DNA of 40,791 bases, from assembly GCA_018064905.1 (NCBI GenBank), contig JAGHUJ010000011.1:1-40791 (forward strand), in the 5' to 3' direction. The notes below the pieces were generated by a model, which worked only from the letters and a program-made list of their open reading frames with translations, was not told where the DNA came from and ran no database searches. Shown here one piece after another: positions 30,006 through 37,531 of the stretch. A program made the translations under genes and the position numbers. Every line of letters begins with the position of its first letter. The first letter of the stretch is position 1. This stretch comes from Candidatus Treponema equifaecale. GTDB lineage: Bacteria > Spirochaetota > Spirochaetia > Treponematales > Treponemataceae.

Positions 30006-31247
30006 CTATTTGTCCAGAATTGTGATTTCTACACGGCGGTTCTTGCTTCGGCCCTTTTCATTTGAATTTGTGGCAATCGGAAGCTTTGCACCAAAGCCCT
30101 GAGTGAAGATATGGTACTTGTCGCGGACATTCAAATCCATCATGTAGTTTGCAACTGAATCAGCCCGCTCCTCACTTAATTTCTGGCAGCTTTCCTCTGT
30201 ACCAACTTTTGCGGTGTGTCCTGTTACCAGCAGGTCATTTGGGAAATTCTGAACGATTTCAGCAATTTTTTTGATTTTATCTTTTTCACTGGCCATAAGT
30301 TCAGCAGAATCCGGCTCAAACTGAATGTTTTCAACAGAAATTGTGAGACCTTTGTCGCTTTTTGTAACGGAAACATTTTCCAGCGCCATCTGATCGATTT
30401 TTTCCCGAACTTCCTTCAAAACTTTTTCTGTGCCGGTTCTGTCAAATTCAGTAACTTCTGCATGGGCGGTTCCTGTAAAATCAATCTGATTTCCAAGATA
30501 TGTTTCCAGCACGATTCTGAAATCCTCGGTGTAATGGTCAATCTGCCCTTTTTCATTGTCCCACCAGATTGTCTGGTTTGAGTAGCCCATTGTTGTAACC
30601 GGAAAATCCGAGTTCACTTCTGCCAGATCTTCAGGAATCGGGCTTTCAAAAAACAGTGTATATTTTGCGCTGAGCACCTGAAATGTCTTTTTTGTCTGCT
30701 TGTTGTCGGAGCTTTTACCTTCTTCATCCCGCAGATACTCGTACTGTGCCGTAAATGGAACAATGAAAGGTCTGTCTGAAACAAATGTTTTTCTGAGATC
30801 ATGGGCTTCGTGTCCGCTGGCTGTCCAGGTGTCCCCGATTTTTACAGGAGTTTCAGGCAAGGTTGGAACATCCCGCACAACAGGCATGAAGTACTGGTTT
30901 GCAATGTCGTAAACACCTTGGGAATTGCGCCAGAATTTGCTTTCGTATTCGTCTCCGTAGGTCAACGATCTTCGTGTGAAGCTTTCTGTGGAATTTTCAG
31001 TGGTCATAAAGGTTGCTTCATGCCAGCCTCTGCCGTCCTCACCGACCTTTGTAATGTTCACGGCCACACGGTTTATGATTTCCGCATGGTGGTTCATTCT
31101 TCCGTTGAGTCTGACATCCTCAGAAACTGTAGAAAGAATTCTGTAATTGTCCCCGGCTTTGAATTTAAATTGAAGAAGTGAAGAATCAGCCGAAAAAACA
31201 GCCGCAATATTAATAAAAGAAAGGAAAAAAAACAAAAGCTTTTTCAT
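30006..31247 (-). CDS. Exported protein with C-terminal OmpA-like domain
   Basis: The 413-residue protein has a signal peptide (MKKLLFFFLSFINIAAVFS) and a beta-rich N-terminal region of unrecognised family. A C-terminal OmpA-like domain (about 300-413) follows, with FEPDSAELM, GHTAKVG, LSEERADSVANYM and SKNRRVEI. OmpA domains usually bind peptidoglycan through an Asp in GHTD and an Arg in the RA helix. Here the Arg is present but the Asp position is Ala (GHTA), so binding may be lost or altered. The start is ATG 31247 with GGGAGA upstream on the minus strand; an ATG 21 nt earlier is less well placed. Confidence 0.85.
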   Translation of the reverse strand: MKKLLFFFLSFINIAAVFSADSSLLQFKFKAGDNYRILSTVSEDVRLNGRMNHHAEIINRVAVNITKVGEDGRGWHEATFMTTENSTESFTRRSLTYGDEYESKFWRNSQGVYDIANQYFMPVVRDVPTLPETPVKIGDTWTASGHEAHDLRKTFVSDRPFIVPFTAQYEYLRDEEGKSSDNKQTKKTFQVLSAKYTLFFESPIPEDLAEVNSDFPVTTMGYSNQTIWWDNEKGQIDHYTEDFRIVLETYLGNQIDFTGTAHAEVTEFDRTGTEKVLKEVREKIDQMALENVSVTKSDKGLTISVENIQFEPDSAELMASEKDKIKKIAEIVQNFPNDLLVTGHTAKVGTEESCQKLSEERADSVANYMMDLNVRDKYHIFTQGFGAKLPIATNSNEKGRSKNRRVEITILDK

Positions 31248-31360
31248 GAAAAAATTCTCCCAATTCATTATCGGCAGAAATCACAAAAAACTTTAGAAAA
31301 AATGTTGGAATTGAAAAAATGAATAAACCTGAAAAAACACTGCTGATCGTGTGATTATTC

Positions 31361-31388
31361 AAAAAAAAATCGCGCCAAGGATGGCGCG
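31361..31388 (-). terminator. Intrinsic terminator of the pot operon (second, tandem copy)
   Basis: This is the same GC-rich stem as the preceding copy, on the minus strand followed by A and nine T. It is a backup terminator created by the tandem duplication and lies before the OmpA-domain gene. Confidence 0.75.
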
Positions 31389-31457
31389 CAGATGTGAAGA
31401 GAGAAAATTTGAAAAATTTTCTCGTGAGAATGAAAATCACAAGGATGTGATTTATTC

Positions 31458-31484
31458 AAAAAAAATCGCGCCAAGGATGGCGCG
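31458..31484 (-). terminator. Intrinsic terminator of the pot operon (first)
   Basis: Read on the minus strand, CGCGCC-ATCCTT-GGCGCG is followed by A and eight T. It lies about 75 nt after the potD stop and is a textbook rho-independent terminator. Confidence 0.8.
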
Positions 31485-31558
31485 CAAACGTGAAGAGAGA
31501 AAATTTAAAAAATTTTCTCGTGAGAATGAAAATCACAAGGATGTGATTTTCATTCTAG

Positions 31559-32605
31559 TTACTCTATTCTCAGGTTTTCCCACTTTGAGTAGTAGAGATC
31601 CAGCTTTTCTCCCAGATCCAGCTTAAGCTCGCAGTTGTCCATTGCGCTTGCAGGGTAGAGAGGTTTAGTCTGCATAAAGTTCTGAGCTTCCAGGTTTACA
31701 TAGCAAGGGAAGTTGAAGAAATCAAGGAATTTAGCATAGTTTTCTGGTCTGTGGATAAAGTTGATGAATTCAGTAGCCAGTTCAGCGTTTTTAGAATCCT
31801 TCAAAATACACATGCTGTCCAGATAGCTTGGTCCACCGTTTGCAGGAATAAAGAAGTCGATTGTTGATTCCCATTCTTCTTCTGGAACTTCACCAAAAAC
31901 AACTTCAGCATAACCCTGACAGAGCCACAGGTCGCCGCGTTCAAAATCCTTTCCAAAGCCTTCAGCATCAAATTTTACGATGTTTGGAAGCCATTCGTTT
32001 CTGATTGTTGCAAATGCTTCGTCAAGTTCTGCTTCATTTGTTGTACAAACACTGTAGCCCTTCTGAACAAGTGCATCACCAATAACTTCACGATAGTCGT
32101 CCATCATAGAAGCGTGTCCCTTGAACTGTGGATCAGCAAAAATAGACCAGTCTCTTGGGTAGTTTCCGTTTGGAACCTTCTTTTTATTCACAGAAATTCC
32201 TGCAGCCCCAAAATAATATGGAATGGCATAAGTCATTGTTGGGTCGAAGCTCATTTTTTCAATCAATTTTGGATTGATTTTGTCTCTGTTTGTGAACTTT
32301 TCCTGAACGATTGGCTGGAGCATATTTGCAGACATCATGATTGAAACATAGTCCTGTGATGGCACAACAATATCAAAGCTCTTTGCACCGCCGTTTACCA
32401 GCTTGTTGTACATGGTTTCGTTTGAGTCATATTCAGTAACGATAACCTTACAGTTGAATTCTTCTTCAAATGCCTTAACTACATCTGTTGGAGTGTAATA
32501 TGTCCAGGTGTAGAGATTTAATGTCTGCTTTTTTTCACAAGAAACCAGACCCAGTGCTGCTGCAACCCCGCAAACAGCTACAAAAATTTTAGAAGTGATT
32601 TTCAT
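31559..32605 (-). CDS. potD: Spermidine/putrescine ABC transporter substrate-binding lipoprotein PotD
   Basis: PotD captures polyamines and delivers them to PotBC. The 348-residue protein has a lipoprotein signal with lipobox LVSC (acylated Cys 23). Blocks typical of polyamine-binding proteins are LNLYTWTYYTP, YDSNETMYNKL, FDIVVPSQDYV and IPYYFGAAGISVNKKKV. The start is ATG 32605 with GGAGGGTG upstream; a TTG start 15 nt earlier is less likely. It is the last gene of the potABCD run on the minus strand. A GC-rich hairpin before it and two terminators after it may stabilise its message, as binding proteins are usually made in excess. Confidence 0.93.
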   Translation of the reverse strand: MKITSKIFVAVCGVAAALGLVSCEKKQTLNLYTWTYYTPTDVVKAFEEEFNCKVIVTEYDSNETMYNKLVNGGAKSFDIVVPSQDYVSIMMSANMLQPIVQEKFTNRDKINPKLIEKMSFDPTMTYAIPYYFGAAGISVNKKKVPNGNYPRDWSIFADPQFKGHASMMDDYREVIGDALVQKGYSVCTTNEAELDEAFATIRNEWLPNIVKFDAEGFGKDFERGDLWLCQGYAEVVFGEVPEEEWESTIDFFIPANGGPSYLDSMCILKDSKNAELATEFINFIHRPENYAKFLDFFNFPCYVNLEAQNFMQTKPLYPASAMDNCELKLDLGEKLDLYYSKWENLRIE

Positions 32606-32622
32606 TTCATCACCCTCCAAAA

Positions 32623-32665
32623 ATAATTTGCAAACCGCCAGAACCCATTTTCCGGCGGCAATTTG
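32623..32665 (-). promoter_or_regulatory. Intercistronic hairpin between potC and potD
   Basis: On the minus strand CCGCC and GGCGG pair across a 14-nt loop, with flanking A/T-rich complementarity (TTG...CAA), in the 100-nt gap before potD. Such hairpins often protect upstream mRNA or adjust the ratio of binding protein to permease. No T-tract is present. Confidence 0.45.
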
Positions 32666-32705
32666 AACATAATAATTGAGAAGCTTCTAAAAATCGTAAT
32701 TTCTA

Positions 32706-33587
32706 TTATTTAGAAGCAGCAAAACCCTTCAGACTTTTTCTGAGGACGATTGCAAAAATGCTGATTCCCAAAATCAGGATGAATGAGAGGGAATTGATTA
32801 CCGGGCTTACACCGTGGCGGATTTCGTTGTAAACATAGATTGGCAAAGTGATTACGTTTCCGTTTACCAATGAAGTGATTACAAAGTCTTCGATGGACAT
32901 TGTGATGCTCATGAAAAAGCCGGAAATGATACCAGGCATGATTGCAGGAATTACAACCTTGAACAGAGTTTCTCTTTCATTTGCTCCCAGGTCGTGTGCT
33001 GCTTCAATGATAGAAAAGTCAAATTCATCAACACGGGCGCTTACCATAAGATAAACGAATGGAAGACAGAAGGTTGTGTGCGCAATGATGATTGTATGAA
33101 GTCCCATGTTCATTCCAAGCCCGTCCTGACCCAGAAAAATCAGAAGTGAAACACCCATGATTACCTCTGGAAGAACCATTGGAAGGAAGTTGATGGAACG
33201 GATATAAGATTTACCAAAGAATTTGTACCAGCTGATTCCGATTGCAGCCAGAGTTCCCAGAATTGTTGAGATTACTGCTGAAGAAACTGCAACGATTCCG
33301 CTGTACAAAAGTGACATCCAAAGTTTGCCTGAGCTGAAGAAAAGTTCCTTGTACCAGATGAATGAGAAGCCTGTGAAAGACGAACCTTCGTTTCTGTTGA
33401 ATGAATAGAAAACGATTACAAACAACGGAATGAAGAGAAAAATCAGTGAAAGCACAAGAACAGTGTTTGAGAAGCTGAAGGATCTGGCTCTCTTTTTCCA
33501 GTCTCTTTTAGCATGCTTTGCAGCTTCGTATTTTGGTTTTGAGTCCTTGTGAAGAATGCTCATGATTACAGTAACTAAAAAATCCAT
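32706..33587 (-). CDS. potC: Spermidine/putrescine ABC transporter permease PotC
   Basis: This is a 293-residue inner-membrane permease with about six membrane segments and the ABC-permease EAA loop (EAAHDLGANERETLFKVVIP), which contacts the PotA ATPase. It has an N-terminal extension of about 40 charged residues before the first membrane segment. It begins 1 nt after the potB stop, with AAGGAC in the end of potB as the likely ribosome-binding site, so it is coupled to potB. Order and similarity to PotB identify it as PotC. Confidence 0.92.
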   Translation of the reverse strand: MDFLVTVIMSILHKDSKPKYEAAKHAKRDWKKRARSFSFSNTVLVLSLIFLFIPLFVIVFYSFNRNEGSSFTGFSFIWYKELFFSSGKLWMSLLYSGIVAVSSAVISTILGTLAAIGISWYKFFGKSYIRSINFLPMVLPEVIMGVSLLIFLGQDGLGMNMGLHTIIIAHTTFCLPFVYLMVSARVDEFDFSIIEAAHDLGANERETLFKVVIPAIMPGIISGFFMSITMSIEDFVITSLVNGNVITLPIYVYNEIRHGVSPVINSLSFILILGISIFAIVLRKSLKGFAASK

Positions 33588-33588
33588 T

Positions 33589-34491
33589 CTACTCGTCCTT
33601 GTTTGAGGAATTGTTCAATTCTGCTTCCTTCTTTTCTGACAAAATCATAAGAAGGATTGCACCCATACTTACAACTGTAAGCACAACGCTGAATGCAGAT
33701 ACCAGAGGAATGTTTCGTGCCTTCTGTGTCTGATCCATAATGATGTTACCCAGCATGTAGTTCTTTCCACCAACCAGCTGAGGAACAGTATAGTTACCGA
33801 AAATCGGAATGAATGTAAAAATCAATGCGCTGATGATACCGCTTTTAATTCCAGGAAAAAGAATCTTCACGATGGAAGCTGGTTTTGATGCACCTAAATC
33901 CCGGGCTGCTTCAAGAAGTGCAAAGTCAAAGCGGTCAACGGCTGTAAACACTGGAAGAATTGCATAAGGAAGGTACATGTATACGCTTACCAGAATGATT
34001 GCTCCAGTTGTGTTCATAAATTTTGCAGGAGTGAATTCTCCGGAATTTCCAGTGATGAAATTTCCAATGTTGAACAGGGCCTCGTAAATTCCGTTTAGAA
34101 GACCGTTTTCACCAAGAATGTTCATCCATGCAAAGATACGGATAAGTGAGTTTGTGAAGAATGGAATTACAACGAGAATCAGTAGCAGTGTCTGATGCTT
34201 GCTGCGGGCCATTGCATATCCACAAGGAAGAGAAATCAAGATTGTAATGAAGGTTGTCACCGCAGTTACAATGATTGTCCTTAAGAAGATTTTTCCGTAG
34301 TTTGCTGAGAACATCTGCTTGTATGCTGTCAGGGTGAATTCATGGATTACGCCACCGTGAATGTCACGGCGCATGAATGAATAGCACACGATGATAGCAA
34401 TAGGAACAATAAAAAACAGCGAATACCAGATACCCATAGGCCATCCATAAAGAGGCCCCGGATTTCGTTTTTTAAGCATATTTGTTTTCAT
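33589..34491 (-). CDS. potB: Spermidine/putrescine ABC transporter permease PotB
   Basis: This 300-residue permease has about six membrane segments and the EAA loop (EAARDLGASKPASIVKILFP). It pairs with PotC to form the channel. The start is ATG 34491, with GGAGA about 7 nt upstream on the minus strand; an in-frame TTG at 34497 would place the ribosome-binding site too close. It is separated from potA by about 90 nt holding two hairpins. Confidence 0.92.
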   Translation of the reverse strand: MKTNMLKKRNPGPLYGWPMGIWYSLFFIVPIAIIVCYSFMRRDIHGGVIHEFTLTAYKQMFSANYGKIFLRTIIVTAVTTFITILISLPCGYAMARSKHQTLLLILVVIPFFTNSLIRIFAWMNILGENGLLNGIYEALFNIGNFITGNSGEFTPAKFMNTTGAIILVSVYMYLPYAILPVFTAVDRFDFALLEAARDLGASKPASIVKILFPGIKSGIISALIFTFIPIFGNYTVPQLVGGKNYMLGNIIMDQTQKARNIPLVSAFSVVLTVVSMGAILLMILSEKKEAELNNSSNKDE

Positions 34492-34534
34492 GAACAATTC
34501 TCCAGTTTAAAAACTCCAGAAATAAGTCCGCGAT

Positions 34535-34551
34535 AATTTGCGAAGCAAATT
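34535..34551. repeat. GAA-loop mini-hairpin between potA and potB
   Basis: AATTTGC-GAA-GCAAATT is a perfect 7-bp hairpin with a GAA triloop. It contains GCGAAGC, the same core as in the multi-hairpin elements at 90-179 and 4773-4871. Confidence 0.6.
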
Positions 34552-34559
34552 CCTGTCAA

Positions 34560-34590
34560 GAAAAGTAAAAAACAGAGTTTTTTACTTTTC
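34560..34590 (-). promoter_or_regulatory. Perfect 14-bp hairpin overlapping the potA stop codon
   Basis: GAAAAGTAAAAAAC (34560-34573) and GTTTTTTACTTTTC (34577-34590) are exact complements around a 3-nt loop. The potA stop (34582-34584) lies inside the stem. Its place between the ATPase gene and the permease genes suggests a role in partial termination or mRNA stability. This is an inference. Confidence 0.5.
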
Positions 34591-35775
34591 TATGTCCTCT
34601 ACAATGTATCCGTCTTCGGCACTCCATGAAATGTAAACAGTGTCCTTCCACTGAATCTCCGGACCTTCATCAAGATAGTTCTGGTGCTGCTTGAACACTT
34701 TTACGATTGTTCCGTTCTCAAGCTTTACGTAGAACTTAGACTGGAATCCTGTGTAAACAGGCTCTTCTACAACGCCTTTGAAAACATTGATGTCCTTGCG
34801 TCCTCCAAAAGCAGGTTCTTCCAGTGTGATTCTGATTTTTTCAGGACGAACTGTGAAAGCAACCTTCTGGCCTTCGTCTGTGTGCTCGTAGTCAGTTACG
34901 AGAATGTTCTTGTCTTCTTCACGGGTTGCAGGAGTTTCCCCCTTAAGCTGGGCCTGCATTCCAAGAGCCGGTACGTTCAAAGTAACCATGTGCTCAATGT
35001 CAGACTTGCCTTCAACCTTGTAGCTTTCGCAGTTCACAACATTTGCTTCAAAAAGGTTTGTCTCACCAATGAACTGAGCTACGAACTGAGTTGCAGGTTG
35101 CTCATAGATTTCATAAGGTGTACCAATCTGAAGGACATGGCCGTGGTTCATAACTGCGATTCTGTCAGAAACAGCCAAAGCCTCGCTCTGGTCATGAGTT
35201 ACGAAAATAAATGTGATTCCGATTTTGTCGTGGAGGCGGTCCAGTTCAACCAGAAGATTTGAACGGAGCTTTGCGTCCAGTGCAGAAAGTGGTTCATCAA
35301 GAAGAAGAACCTTTGGCTCGTTGATCAATGCTCGGGCAATTGAAACACGCTGCTTCTGGCCACCAGAAAGCTGATTTGGCTTTTTGAACAGATGTTCGTC
35401 GAGCTCAACGAGGTGAATGTATTCGCGCACCTTTTGATCAACAGTCTTGTTGTCAACGTGCTTTAATCTGAGTGAAAAAGCAACGTTCTCGTAAACTGTC
35501 AGATGAGGAAAAAGTGCATAGTTCTGGAAAACTGTGTTTGAATGACGTTTGTTTGGAGGCAGGGCAGTAACGTCCTTGTCATCAAAAAGGACAACGCCTT
35601 CATCAGGAAATTCAAATCCGGCCAAGATACGCAGAAGCGTTGTTTTACCACAACCGGATGGACCAAGCAGTGTAAAGAATTCTCCAGGGTTAATTGTAAA
35701 ATTAATGTCCTTGAGAGCAACAAAGTCACCGAATGCTTTGTTCACATTGTCAATTTTAACCTGACTACCTTTCAA
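34582..35775 (-). CDS. potA: Spermidine/putrescine ABC transporter ATPase PotA
   Basis: PotA powers polyamine import. The 397-residue protein has the Walker A GPSGCGKTT, signature LSGGQKQRVSIARAL, Walker B VLLLDEPLSALDAKLR and the H-loop FVTHDQSEALAVSD. A C-terminal TOBE-type regulatory domain (about 240-397) follows, longer than in many PotA proteins. I place the start at TTG 35775 with AGAGG (35788-35784) at 8-nt spacing; a TTG at 35811 has no ribosome-binding site and overlaps a small leader reading frame. It heads the potABCD operon. A TTGACA box and a structured leader lie upstream. Confidence 0.92.
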   Translation of the reverse strand: MKGSQVKIDNVNKAFGDFVALKDINFTINPGEFFTLLGPSGCGKTTLLRILAGFEFPDEGVVLFDDKDVTALPPNKRHSNTVFQNYALFPHLTVYENVAFSLRLKHVDNKTVDQKVREYIHLVELDEHLFKKPNQLSGGQKQRVSIARALINEPKVLLLDEPLSALDAKLRSNLLVELDRLHDKIGITFIFVTHDQSEALAVSDRIAVMNHGHVLQIGTPYEIYEQPATQFVAQFIGETNLFEANVVNCESYKVEGKSDIEHMVTLNVPALGMQAQLKGETPATREEDKNILVTDYEHTDEGQKVAFTVRPEKIRITLEEPAFGGRKDINVFKGVVEEPVYTGFQSKFYVKLENGTIVKVFKQHQNYLDEGPEIQWKDTVYISWSAEDGYIVEDIEK

Positions 35776-35783
35776 TTTTGAGA

Positions 35784-35840
35784 CCTCTGTAACTTTAATA
35801 GTTACGGCCAATCATTGCTGAAGGGCCGTAATCGTAACGT
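35784..35840 (-). promoter_or_regulatory. Structured potA leader with mutually exclusive helices
   Basis: On the minus strand, CGTAAC (35806-35801) can pair in three ways. It can form part of TTACGGCC:GGCCGTAA (35831-35824 with 35809-35802). It can pair with GTTACG (35838-35833). Its GTAAC can pair with GTTAC (35793-35789), which directly abuts the potA ribosome-binding site AGAGG (35788-35784). This is the layout expected of an attenuator or translation switch. No experimental support is available. Confidence 0.4.
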
Positions 35841-35848
35841 CTTTTCAT
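35795..35848 (-). CDS. Putative 17-residue leader peptide upstream of potA
   Basis: ATG (35848-35846) to TAA (35797-35795) encodes MKRRYDYGPSAMIGRNY. It lies between a TTGACA box (35886-35881) and the potA ribosome-binding site, ending 6 nt before AGAGG. Codons are those used in neighbouring genes. Its own ribosome-binding site is weak (GAGA close to the ATG). The frame overlaps three alternative helices. A regulatory leader peptide is an inference; a chance short frame is the alternative. Confidence 0.4.
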   Translation of the reverse strand: MKRRYDYGPSAMIGRNY

Positions 35849-35863
35849 AGTCTCATTAAAATG

Positions 35864-35886
35864 CTTTCAATAGCCAAAATTGTCAA
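35864..35886 (-). promoter_or_regulatory. Probable -35 region of the potABCD promoter
   Basis: A perfect TTGACA lies at 35886-35881 on the minus strand. The -10 is unclear: CATTTT sits at 17-nt spacing and TTTAAT at 20-nt. It is the only good promoter signal in the 93-nt gap between azlD and the pot leader. Confidence 0.4.
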
Positions 35887-35904
35887 TAAGTTTTTTAAAA
35901 GTTT

Positions 35905-36261
35905 TTACAAAAAATAATTTAAAATCATATATAAAATTGTGCCGCCAAAAATGCTGACCATCGCATTCTTTTTCCATATATGAAGCACTGCAGTTACGAT
36001 TGATGCAATCACCGCCGCAGCAACTCCTGAAACCTCACAGGCTGAAGACGGAGCCTTTACAATCAGGTCCGCAGTCTTTTCTTTCAGACAAACAAGGAAC
36101 AGCACCGCAATAGAAATCGCCGGAATGAATTTTTCAATGAATCCAAAGAATGCAGGCACCTTTTTCTTTCTGAAAATTGCAAATGGAAGTGCACGCATGG
36201 CAAACATGAGAAGACCAATAAAAACAGATGCTACGATTGCTTCGTAAATGCTGAGCTTCAT
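35905..36261 (-). CDS. azlD: AzlD-family branched-chain amino acid export subunit
   Basis: This is a 118-residue protein with about four membrane segments, the small partner of AzlC in a two-component exporter of branched-chain amino acids (AzlCD/YgaZH type). Family features are MRALPFAIFRKKKVPAF near the N-terminus and a hydrophobic C-terminus. It starts immediately after the azlC stop (the TAA and ATG abut), so it is translationally coupled. Substrate is inferred from the family only. Confidence 0.85.
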   Translation of the reverse strand: MKLSIYEAIVASVFIGLLMFAMRALPFAIFRKKKVPAFFGFIEKFIPAISIAVLFLVCLKEKTADLIVKAPSSACEVSGVAAAVIASIVTAVLHIWKKNAMVSIFGGTILYMILNYFL

Positions 36262-37050
36262 TTATTTTTCCTCCCTGCTTGAATTTTTGTCAGTGTTTGT
36301 AGTTTCAGTTTTTTTCCCGAAAACGCCCTTCACAAATATGATTGCGGCAATTCCCAGTGAAAGTCCCACCAGTATTATGTGCTGAGATGGAAGAATAGGT
36401 TTTCCGTTCACATTGATATAGGAAAGTGCAACTGCAACACAAGCTGTGATTACGCCCACAACAGAAGGAACCCAATCCTTTGAAGTGCGGATCTGGTTTA
36501 TCATAAGCACAATGAAAAGTGCTGTAAGTGCAAAGTCAACGCCGTCCAGATATCCTGCCGGTATGAACTGACCTGCAACGCTTCCGACCAAAGTTCCGAT
36601 GAACCAGTATGAATAGTCCAGAAGTGAAATTGCCGCATAGAATTCACCTTTGTTTGCGTCTTCAGGAACCTGAATGTCAGAAATCAGGGCATAGGTTTCG
36701 TCGCTGAGGGTGTAAATCAGCGGAAGCTTCCATTTTCCGGTTCCCTCGTATTTTTTGATGAAGGAAAGACTGTAGAAGATGTGTCTGAGGCCAACAAAGA
36801 ATTCAATTCCAAGAAATGTGGTCAGAGTTGTCCAGAATGATGTGCCTGCAAGAATCCCTGAAGCAAACAGTGCGATTGCCAGATATTGTGCAGTTCCGGA
36901 AAAAACAACAAGGCTCATAAGGGGTGCAAGCCACCATGGATAGCCTGTGCTTACGGACATAAGCCCGAATGGAATGCCGATGGAAACATATCCAAAAAGA
37001 ATTGGAACAGTGGCTTTAAAAGCCGTCCTGAAATTTGCATTAGATAACAT
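36262..37050 (-). CDS. azlC: AzlC-family branched-chain amino acid export permease
   Basis: This 262-residue membrane protein carries AzlC-family blocks: FGYVSIGIPFGLM, VVFSGTAQYLAIALF, GLRHIFYSLSF and TLSDETYAL. Together with AzlD it forms an amino-acid exporter. I prefer ATG 37050 to the TTG at 37086: the TTG is itself part of a TTGATT-17 nt-TAGACT promoter whose -10 ends 7 nt before ATG 37050. No ribosome-binding site is visible, so the message may be leaderless. The charged C-terminal tail is short and variable. Confidence 0.88.
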   Translation of the reverse strand: MLSNANFRTAFKATVPILFGYVSIGIPFGLMSVSTGYPWWLAPLMSLVVFSGTAQYLAIALFASGILAGTSFWTTLTTFLGIEFFVGLRHIFYSLSFIKKYEGTGKWKLPLIYTLSDETYALISDIQVPEDANKGEFYAAISLLDYSYWFIGTLVGSVAGQFIPAGYLDGVDFALTALFIVLMINQIRTSKDWVPSVVGVITACVAVALSYINVNGKPILPSQHIILVGLSLGIAAIIFVKGVFGKKTETTNTDKNSSREEK

Positions 37051-37057
37051 GTTCAAC

Positions 37058-37086
37058 AGTCTATCACTTCTGTTGATTAAAATCAA
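37058..37086 (-). promoter_or_regulatory. azlCD promoter (possible leaderless arrangement)
   Basis: On the minus strand TTGATT (37086-37081), a 17-nt spacer and TAGACT (37063-37058) are followed by 7 nt and the azlC ATG (37050). Transcription would start at about the start codon. Confidence 0.5.
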
Positions 37087-37152
37087 AAATTAAGGGAATA
37101 TTTGAAGAAGACCAATGAATTTTGGTGTAAGCTAAAAAACAAGGAATTAAAA

Positions 37153-37395
37153 ATGGTTGCCGTAATATTTGGATTTTTACTCATGGCCTTTGCAGTTTTT
37201 GCCTTTCTTCCAATGGGCTTGAACTGGGACAGCTATGTAATTGAATTTTTGAAGGGCGCATCTCCAGTAATCGCAGCATTTGTAGGAATAATTTCCGTTC
37301 TCATCGGTTTTGCGGACATGAAGGATCGTCGTGAGGCAAAGCGTGAAGAGGAAGAAGCGCGAAAGGCTGAAGAAGATTCTAAGAAACGCGGATAA
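37153..37395 (+). CDS. Small membrane protein with charged helical tail
   Basis: The 80-residue product has two hydrophobic segments (about residues 2-19 and 33-52) and a C-terminal run of Arg, Lys, Glu and Ala from DMKDRREAKREEE onward that should form a charged helix. The family is not recognised. The start is ATG 37153 with AAGGA (37141-37145) at 7-nt spacing; an in-frame TTG at 37102 has no such site. It is transcribed divergently from azlC and lies before the rplM promoter. Confidence 0.7.
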   Translation: MVAVIFGFLLMAFAVFAFLPMGLNWDSYVIEFLKGASPVIAAFVGIISVLIGFADMKDRREAKREEEEARKAEEDSKKRG

Positions 37396-37421
37396 TTGAC
37401 CTGAATTTGCCGGTAAATTTA

Positions 37422-37450
37422 TTGACTATAAGGCTGAAAAATTTTATTAT
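37422..37450 (+). promoter_or_regulatory. rplM-rpsI promoter
   Basis: TTGACT (37422-37427), a 17-nt spacer and TATTAT (37445-37450) form a strong housekeeping-type promoter. Transcription would start near 37457, giving a leader of about 105 nt before rplM. Confidence 0.75.
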
Positions 37451-37468
37451 AAGTCTCCCCGTATATTC

Positions 37469-37531
37469 ATTGCTTACGACTGCTCATCGCAGGCAATTGT
37501 GAATTTCTGAAGATGCAAATCAGTCATTCAC
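37469..37531 (+). promoter_or_regulatory. Two-hairpin leader of the rplM-rpsI operon
   Basis: Hairpin 1 pairs ATTGC (37469-37473) with GCAAT (37493-37497) and encloses CTGC-TCATC-GCAG (37480-37492), with a 6-nt one-sided bulge. Hairpin 2 pairs GTGAAT (37499-37504) with ATTCAC (37526-37531) and CTGA (37507-37510) with TCAG (37520-37523) around a small symmetrical internal loop. No T-tract follows. Leaders of this kind often bind their own ribosomal protein, and L13 leaders are known in other phyla; binding here is an inference. Confidence 0.55.

Larger units (their letters stand above)
31351..31556. repeat. Tandem two-unit (96 bp each) hairpin array
   Basis: Two near-identical 96-nt units (31351-31446 and 31447-31542) are followed by a partial third that closes the last hairpin. 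Each unit holds three hairpins: CGCGCC-AAGGAT-GGCGCG (31371-31388; 31467-31484), GAGAAAATTT-loop-AAATTTTCTC (31401-31423; 31497-31519), and ATCAC-AAGGAT-GTGAT. In the second unit the last of these extends to a perfect 14-bp stem (31523-31556). Four hairpins show the same AAGGAT loop on the plus strand. The array fills the space between potD and the OmpA gene. Confidence 0.85.
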
